In this document: one piece after another, positions 57,905 to 64,000 of the stretch
How the letters are laid out: every line of letters begins with the position of its first letter
How positions within the stretch are numbered: position 1 is the first letter of the stretch
Source of the DNA: Nemertoderma westbladi
Taxonomy: Eukaryota > Xenacoelomorpha > Nemertodermatida > Nemertodermatidae
Length of the DNA stretch: 64,000 bases
Direction of reading: 5' to 3'
NCBI GenBank assembly: GCA_032718475.1
Contig: JAUCBJ010007194.1
Coordinates: 53,027 to 117,026 of the forward strand
Program-made: the position numbers and the translations under genes
The notes under the pieces: model-generated
What the model was told of the DNA's origin: nothing
What the model saw: the letters and a program-made list of their open reading frames with translations, nothing else
Database searches by the model: none

Positions 57905-59220
57905 GTTTGTTTATAAAGTTGGATGCCTACTGCTAGAACTACAGTTAAAGCAAGTCTAGTAATTCAGTATCAACTATAAGCCTAGTAATTAATTACCAAT
58001 ATCGTTACTCAGTGTAACGTGATATATATACACATTATATTAGAATACCGGTATACACTTATAGTATATATATAAGTATTATTACAGACCAGGTTTGTCA
58101 CAGAATACCGGTATATAATTTCAGCGCAAGTATATATAAATATATAATAAGCCTACTGTGAATACCGGTATACAACTTACACTTATAGTATATAAGTATA
58201 ATTATAGACTAGAATTAATTACAGAATACCGGTATATAATTTCAGCTTAAATTTATAGAAATAAATATAATAAGCCTACTGTAAATACCGGTATGTCAAT
58301 TATTTTAGAATAATTGAATTTCTGAATTTTAGGGGTTACTTGGTTACTTTACTTTACTTTATTACCGTTATTTAAGCAGTAGTCCAACTGATATTAAGAC
58401 CTAATTGATGTATAACAGGCCTACTATTTTATAAATCGGTTTGAGTTGATTTATATATATACCCGTATAATGGGTTTTTGTCAATGTTTGAAATAAATGT
58501 TATTATTTCTGGTAAGGAGTCACTTCACAGAAGCTAAACGCTCTCAGTGGAGTGCTACTTATTGTATTGGACACTAAAACAAATAATTCTAATTTACTAA
58601 GTTACTTATTACTACAACTTATGTACAATTGCGGGGTGAGATTACAATCTCTAAATAAACACAAAAAATTACACGTACAAATTTTAGGGGTAATTTTACA
58701 AGAAGTCTATAAACCAGCCTAACAAGGGGTTAGAATTTCTGGTTATTACAAACGGACAGGATACTACGGTATTTGAAAATAATAAAGCAGTAGTAAATAT
58801 ATTGCGTTGTCCAGATAGGAAAAATACCACCGTCTGACGACTTATTGCCATAGCGCTATAAATACTACGAAATGTACCCGGAGTGTTCCTACCTAGAAGT
58901 TAATTACCGCAGCCTACTATAGCTAACGTGCCTATTAACCACTTTACAAGTACTTATGGTACTTAGGTACATAGGTACGTAGGTTACTTAGGTACAAGTA
59001 CTTATACAACAAATAACCAGCAGTTAAAAATACTTGTACAGCTAAAAGAACCACGGTATCTGCCGGAGTGACCAGAGCATAAAATCACCAGTCTTTACCT
59101 ACGCCGAACAGCCCTGATGTAGTACCGGGGTTAATTTAACTATAACAGTATGTATAACAAGCAGAATTACTGTAGGAATAAACTTGGGGAATTGGAGGTT
59201 GCGAATACTCGCATAGACTC
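57905..59220 (-). other. 5' leader of BEL element C
   Basis: Aligns to 24442-25779 of element B and runs directly into the LTR end at 59221. No ORF is convincing. After the LTR the minus strand reads GAGTCTATGCGAGTATTCGC, which does not begin with TGG, so no standard primer-binding site is seen. Confidence 0.6.
58045..58294 (-). promoter_or_regulatory. array of five ATACCGGTAT palindromes (element C copy)
   Basis: Exact ATACCGGTAT at 58045-58054, 58105-58114, 58162-58171, 58226-58235 and 58285-58294, spaced 57-64 bp, matching the array in element B. The flanking sequence has drifted by indels more than the palindromes have. Confidence 0.6.
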
Positions 59221-62130
59221 TGTTCGCGCTTTCAGACCTTTGGCAGTTTAACCCACCAAATTAAGATGTCTTCTAGATATTAAATCTGTTTTTAGTCTAT
59301 GACAAGTATTTGATTCACTACACTAGTCGAAACCAATCCGTGCGCGACCATTCACCCGCTGGAGATTCCCGGGAGATTGGGTTCGACGGTTTAATTTTAT
59401 TGCTATGTAAGCCTAATGTATTATTCGACTGACAGTATTATATAATCTCTGACAATATTATTCACCTTCGGTAATATTAACAGTTCCTTTAGGACGTGGC
59501 GCTTTATCTATATAAACAGAGTTATGACTTAAACTACTCACAACGATATGGCTTAATTATAATTCACATATATGGCGCATTCTTTAGGAATTGCTTCTTT
59601 AACAGACTCACTCATACACAATGCTGCACAATACTGCACACTAATCTGCCAATCTTCACTGATTTTAGTCACATATAAAAGGAACACAGACTGACTCATG
59701 TAGGGTCTATCAAATAACATTAGATTCACTTCAAACCACTTTAACATAAGTCACAATCGTTTATCTGTAACCCTTCTCTCTTACCTTCGGTATATCAAGA
59801 ATATTGGGTTTCGGGGTTGTTTATCGTTATTCCAAATATAATAATTCATCAACCATATTATGAAGAACTGACGGTAAATAGCAGTATAAAACAACAACTG
59901 AACACTGATTGTTACGAGTTTGCAATGTTTCAGCAGTCAGGATGTATGATCCGTCAGCAGTAGTCTTTAGGTATGCCGATATGTCAGTTAAAGGATATAT
60001 GCCCTTTATAATTAAACCTACTAGTGTAAGACTAAAAACAGTAAGGCACAAAATACTTCCAAGCCGTTCTTTCTTAGGCTCAGGACTGAATGTAAACACT
60101 GCACATAGGCATTGCGTCATTTCTCGGAAATTTTCTGTACAAGGAGCCACAAAAACGCTCTAATTGGCTGACTGAACTGAGAGACGCCGTAGAACAAAGG
60201 AAATCAACACGTATGAATGTCAGCTGTTAACCGTAGTCATAGTAACTACTGTTCAAGAGTAGCTATCACCCCTTTGCGTCACGAATTGCCATAGCATCAT
60301 AAAATATGCCTTTCACAGTACACATACGGAGGAAATAGGTCTTAGATCCTCTAAAAACACCGATACAGCAATAATACGGTCTCTTACACTTATTAAATCA
60401 ACTACAGAGTATTTTAATGTAAAAGATAATAAAAATAACGGGGCAATTCAGCAAAGGCTTTTACACCGCTCCCAGAAAATGGGATTTTCAGTCTATAAAA
60501 TATAAAAATCACAGTTTCTAAAACATAAAGATACTCTAAACAGTTAGTCTTTCTTACGCAGACGGCGTTTACGCAGTTTTTTGAGGCTAGCAAGAGTCTT
60601 TTTCTCTTTGGGGGGAGCCACTTTACTAGGAGGGCCATAACTCCTGGGTGAAGGGTGCAATATGATTGCATCAGAAGGTGTAGGATTGTGGTCGAGGTAT
60701 CTGCCGTTTCGATATGCTTCTCCTCGAGCTGATTTTCCTCCGCTCGTAGCTGGATACGTTCATCCAAAAACTCTCGCAGAGAATAGGATCGTCCAAGTTC
60801 GATAACTTCTTAGAGATTCTGGATTTCCCAATCGAATTGAGATAAGGCCAATTCGTTTATCGATTGGACTCACTGTTATAACTTACGTTTATCTGAACAA
60901 ACGCAGGTTTCCTTTTTGATCTTTATAAAATAGCGTTTAACTCGTTTCGTACAACGCTCTCCTTCACCTTGATGAGGGGTTGTATCGCGTTAAACGTGGA
61001 CGACCATACGGTTGGATAGTGATATTAGGTGTCCGCGTCACAATCCGGCTAGGTAAGATGGGCGGCTAGCTAGAAATCACTGTCGGAGTGTTACCGATTA
61101 ATTGTTAGGGTAGCACTAGATCTTTGAACAGTGAATACAGTCCGCGAGGATCCGCGACACCACCAAGATCGCAGGTCTGAGGTCCAACTAAGGAATGAGG
61201 AGGTTTGACCGAGTATTCCGGGACTCTGATCGTAGGTTTACTCCAGGATCGTTCGAGCCGAGTGAGCATAGGTGATACGTCAACAAGTTTCGGTTTACGT
61301 GGATGTTTATGTCTTTCCGTTTATTAGTTGGGTCTAGGGCATTTATCGTAATAATACCAAAGACGCACGTCTGGTAGGGTAAACGCGGGTGATATTTATT
61401 TGTTGTTACAATGCTTCTATCAAGAATTCCAAATATACGTTGGAGTTACCGCGTCCATTTGTTTCTTAAGTGTCTTTTCTTTCGAGTCGATTTCGAATAG
61501 AATTTTCGCATTCGAATTTCCGTTTATGGTTCCGACTCCGCTGGGCAGGATATATAGTCGACATAGTCCGTATTGTGTAAATCGATAGGATGACAAGACC
61601 ATCTTCTATCAACTCCGTCATATCTGCTATATATGAGTTTATCCATATTATAATGAGTTTATATTTAGGCGAGCGGGCGTCGCTGCCTACCCCAATCAAC
61701 CCCGGACAGTACGAGATCCTCAGCGCCGATGTGTCGTCGCCGCTGTACTTTCGCCAACGACGTAGCCGCACAACGACAACGACAACCGGCACAAGTCACT
61801 CAACTGTCCGTCCCAAAGGCTTAGATGTACTTCAGGTTTCCTTGGAGAGTTAGGTTACTTTTACGATTGCGACTAGCTACTGTAAACACACCTTAGCAGT
61901 AACATTCACCTATAAACTCACAAATACCACACACACAACTTGTCACAAATTACACACATTCGGGCCATTTGTCCGTTAGTCAATGCCTTCCAGAATGTCA
62001 CTGTATTATTATGTATCCTTGGATACTAGTAGTGCGCTATTTATTCCCTATGTTATTCAATGGGACAAGCTTTCTATTGTTCTTTTAATTCAATTCTAAT
62101 TCTAGCGTGGTTGTTGCTATGGTGACATTA
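59221..62130 (-). repeat. 5' LTR of BEL element C, truncated by a CR1-like element
   Basis: Starts TGTTCGCGCTTTCAGACC and follows LTR B to GGTGACATTAT at 62130, where the 3' tail of the CR1-like element begins. About 1.1 kb of the outer LTR is missing. It also lacks about 200 bp of the N-terminal relic ORF compared with B. Confidence 0.8.
60544..61621 (-). pseudogene. relic of the LTR-borne ORF (copy D, internally deleted)
   Basis: The start codon at 61619-61621 is followed within a few codons by a deletion. Later parts (ENSIRNRLERKDT in one frame, a GLYSLFKDLVLP-like end, and the basic tail ending at 60544) remain. It is the most damaged of the four copies. Confidence 0.45.
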
Positions 62131-64000
62131 TTTTTTTAACTTTTTTTTTTAACTTTAATTATTTCTTTCATAACATTACATTAACATTACATTACATAAC
62201 ATAACATAACAACGATTAATTATTGGTTGTATAATATAGAATGCACGTACATTTGGGCAATAGCAGAGCTAGTATAGCCCAACTGTACACACTGTAATGC
62301 TATGGGGGCGGGGGGTGGGGGTGGGGGGGGGGGGGGGTCGTTCTTTACTTACTTACTCGTGATTCGATAGGATGTTAGATAGGATTTTAATAAGTAAATA
62401 TTATTAATTAGTTAGATCGTGGGACTCATGTCTATACCGTTCATATATAGATTACCGCTATGCGCGATACGTAAGCTGTAGTTAATATGAGTTAATATAT
62501 TCACTGTATTAATTAAAGTGAGGATTCATCGTTACAATTTGTTAAATAAAAACCATAAAATCAAAAGTAAATTTTATTAAAGCGATTCCAGTAAGTATGT
62601 TTTTAGTTTTTTTACAAATGAATTTTTTGAAGTTGAGTTTTTTATTTGCGGTGGTAATTTATTCCAGACATCAGGACCTTGAAAACTCATGGATCGCTGT
62701 GAAGAGTCTAGTCGTACAGTATCTATGTAATAGTCACCGCGAGCCGCTGAGCGTGTATTATATTTATGTATAGTTGAGGATTTCCTAAATAAGTTCTGTA
62801 GTGTTTGATTTGTTATTATATTATTATTAATCTTGAACATAAAGATGCCTACTTGGAGTTTATATAGCAAGTCTAAAGGGAGAATAGATAGGGATTTATA
62901 GATAGGTTGAGCTGTAGATCTATAGCGGTTGAAGGTAATACACCTAACTATTTTATTAATTTTTGTCCGTAAGGGATTTAGTGTAGTAGAATGCGCACTA
63001 CCCCATAGTATAATGCCGTAATTGAGATAGGGATGAATTAGAGTGAAATATAGTTGCCTATTGATGTGTAATGGGAATATATGACGTAATTTATAAAATA
63101 TACCGGCAGTTTTGGAAATTTTAGATAGTATATATTTTATGTGTATTTGCCAGTTTAATTTATTGTCTACGTAAATTCCTAAGAATTTAGTACTATTTGT
63201 AAGTGTTATATTTTGGTTATTAATTTTTAATCTGTTAATATCCTGGGAATTTTTTAATATGTTGGAGAATACAGTGGTTTCAGTTTTTTTTAGATTTAGT
63301 GATAGACGATTTTCAATCAGCCAATCAGCAACGTTATTTAATTCAGAATTAATATTATTAATTAGATGAGTTATATTGTTGCCGGATTGGAAGAGTGTCG
63401 TATCATCAGCGAATAAAGTTGATAGAAGGGTAGTGGCATTAGGTAGATCATTAATATAAAGGAGGAAAAGTAAAGGAGAGAGTACTCCTCCTTGTGGTAG
63501 CCCACAGAGGAGAGGGAGTAGAGAGGAGCAGCGAGAGTCTAAGGATACGTACTGTAATCGGGATGATAGAAAGCTAGCAATTAGTTTTAGAGGGAGCCCG
63601 CGTACGCCATAGCATTCTAGTTTATTTAGTAGGATTTTGTGGTTGATTGTATCAAAGGCCTTTTTTAGATCAATGTAAATAGCGCAGGTTGATTGTTTCT
63701 GGTCTAGTGCTTTATGAATTTTTTCAATGACTGAGAGGAGAGCGTGCGACGTTGATGTTTTAGGGCGAAAACCATATTGAGAGTTTGACAGGATGAAGTA
63801 TTTGGAGATGTAAGACTGTAGTTGCGAATTTATTATCTGTTCAAATGTTTTACTTAAAATCGGCAGGAGTGAAATTGGACGGTAATTGTTTGGGTCCGTT
63901 GGATCTTCGGTTTTAAAGGACGGAATAATTTTAGCTATTTGCAGTGATTTGGGGAAGAATCCTTGGGTTATAGAGAGATTTATAAGGCTACTTAGACGGA
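62131..64000 (-). mobile_element. CR1-like non-LTR retrotransposon, 3' part (runs off the window)
   Basis: The 3' end is an A-rich tail (seen as TTTTTTTAAC TTTTTTTTTT at 62131-62150) inserted into the 5' LTR of element C. The 3' UTR (62161-62576) contains a G-rich stretch at about 62304-62337. The coding region occupies the rest. It cuts a giant LTR and keeps an open RT frame, so it is one of the younger insertions here. Confidence 0.8.
62577..63998 (-). CDS. CR1/L2/jockey-type reverse transcriptase (C-terminal 473 residues, partial)
   Basis: The minus-strand frame is open from the window edge to a stop at 62577. RT landmarks in order: NNYRPISLLPILSKTFE; QYGFRPKTSTSHALLSVIEK; IDLKKAFDTINHKIL (motif A); GLPQGGVLSPLLFLLYINDL (motif B, about 63500-63440); and LFADDTTLF (motif C, 63402-63413). 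The thumb follows (LSLNLKKTETTVFSN, STKFLGIYVDNKLNW), then a C-terminal region with HPYLNYGIILWGSAH and QGPDVWNKLPPQIKNST. All catalytic Asp residues are present and I found no stop or frameshift. The APE endonuclease would lie outside the window. Confidence 0.9.
   Translation of the reverse strand, partial: RLSSLINLSITQGFFPKSLQIAKIIPSFKTEDPTDPNNYRPISLLPILSKTFEQIINSQLQSYISKYFILSNSQYGFRPKTSTSHALLSVIEKIHKALDQKQSTCAIYIDLKKAFDTINHKILLNKLECYGVRGLPLKLIASFLSSRLQYVSLDSRCSSLLPLLCGLPQGGVLSPLLFLLYINDLPNATTLLSTLFADDTTLFQSGNNITHLINNINSELNNVADWLIENRLSLNLKKTETTVFSNILKNSQDINRLKINNQNITLTNSTKFLGIYVDNKLNWQIHIKYILSKISKTAGIFYKLRHIFPLHINRQLYFTLIHPYLNYGIILWGSAHSTTLNPLRTKINKIVRCITFNRYRSTAQPIYKSLSILPLDLLYKLQVGIFMFKINNNIITNQTLQNLFRKSSTIHKYNTRSAARGDYYIDTVRLDSSQRSMSFQGPDVWNKLPPQIKNSTSKNSFVKKLKTYLLESL

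Overview
This window reads as repeat-dense DNA from an invertebrate animal genome. The families present (BEL/Pao LTR retrotransposons; CR1/L2-like, RTE-like and restriction-like-endonuclease non-LTR retrotransposons; palindromic MITEs; a foldback element) point to a metazoan. The sequence alone does not fix the phylum. I found no convincing host gene, rRNA, tRNA or CRISPR array, and no bacterial operon structure. Nearly all recognisable coding sequence belongs to mobile elements, many nested in one another.

Layout. 1-4320: the 3' end of a plus-strand BEL/Pao element (last 12 Pol codons, purine tract, then a very long LTR of about 4.26 kb). 4321-6622: a palindromic MITE, a 5'-truncated L2-like fragment with an (ATT)n tail, and a second MITE. 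6747-11690: a minus-strand CR1-like endonuclease gene split by a 4.2-kb non-LTR element (7300-11504) that has a cysteine-rich N terminus, reverse transcriptase and a C-terminal restriction-like nuclease, flanked by an 11-bp target duplication. 12185-15212: a terminal-repeat-like region made of diverged modules, next to a decayed Gag-like gene with zinc knuckles. 15729-27906: a minus-strand BEL/Pao element of the giant-LTR family (3' LTR 15729-19970; a single 1484-codon Gag-protease ORF lacking RT and integrase; leader; truncated 5' LTR). 27957-29217: scrambled short repeats, then a foldback element whose arms are arrays of a 20-bp unit. 29402-36915: a second, decayed BEL/Pao family with all domains recognisable. 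36916-38830: AT-rich DNA with nothing recognised. 38830-43925: an RTE-like relic split by a young Gag-only LTR element (39827-43654; 270-bp LTRs, TSD, PBS, PPT). 44249-62130: the most complete giant-LTR BEL element (minus), its 3' LTR invaded by an RTE-like copy and its 5' LTR cut by a CR1-like element. 62131-64000: that CR1-like element, with an uninterrupted RT frame running off the right edge.

How the parts relate. The giant-LTR BEL family is the backbone: three Pol-LTR junctions at 39/58, 19987/19970 and 49790/49773 place the LTR start in the same position after the Pol stop. One copy (44249-62130) still has recognisable RT, RNase H and integrase, although broken. Another (15729-27906) has lost these by two internal deletions yet keeps one long open frame, so it looks like a Gag-protease-only derivative that would need help in trans. 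The 4.2-kb LTRs carry a shared, decayed coding region that no other part of the family explains.

The most unusual items are: the ORF-bearing giant LTRs; the RT-less 1484-codon BEL ORF; the 42-bp in-frame minisatellite between RT motifs B and C of the 7300-11504 element; the five-fold ATACCGGTAT array in two BEL leaders; the 20-bp-unit foldback element; the Gag element with a 1113-bp in-frame tandem duplication; and a 19-bp motif that recurs at module boundaries. All family assignments were made by eye from motifs; no database search was possible.
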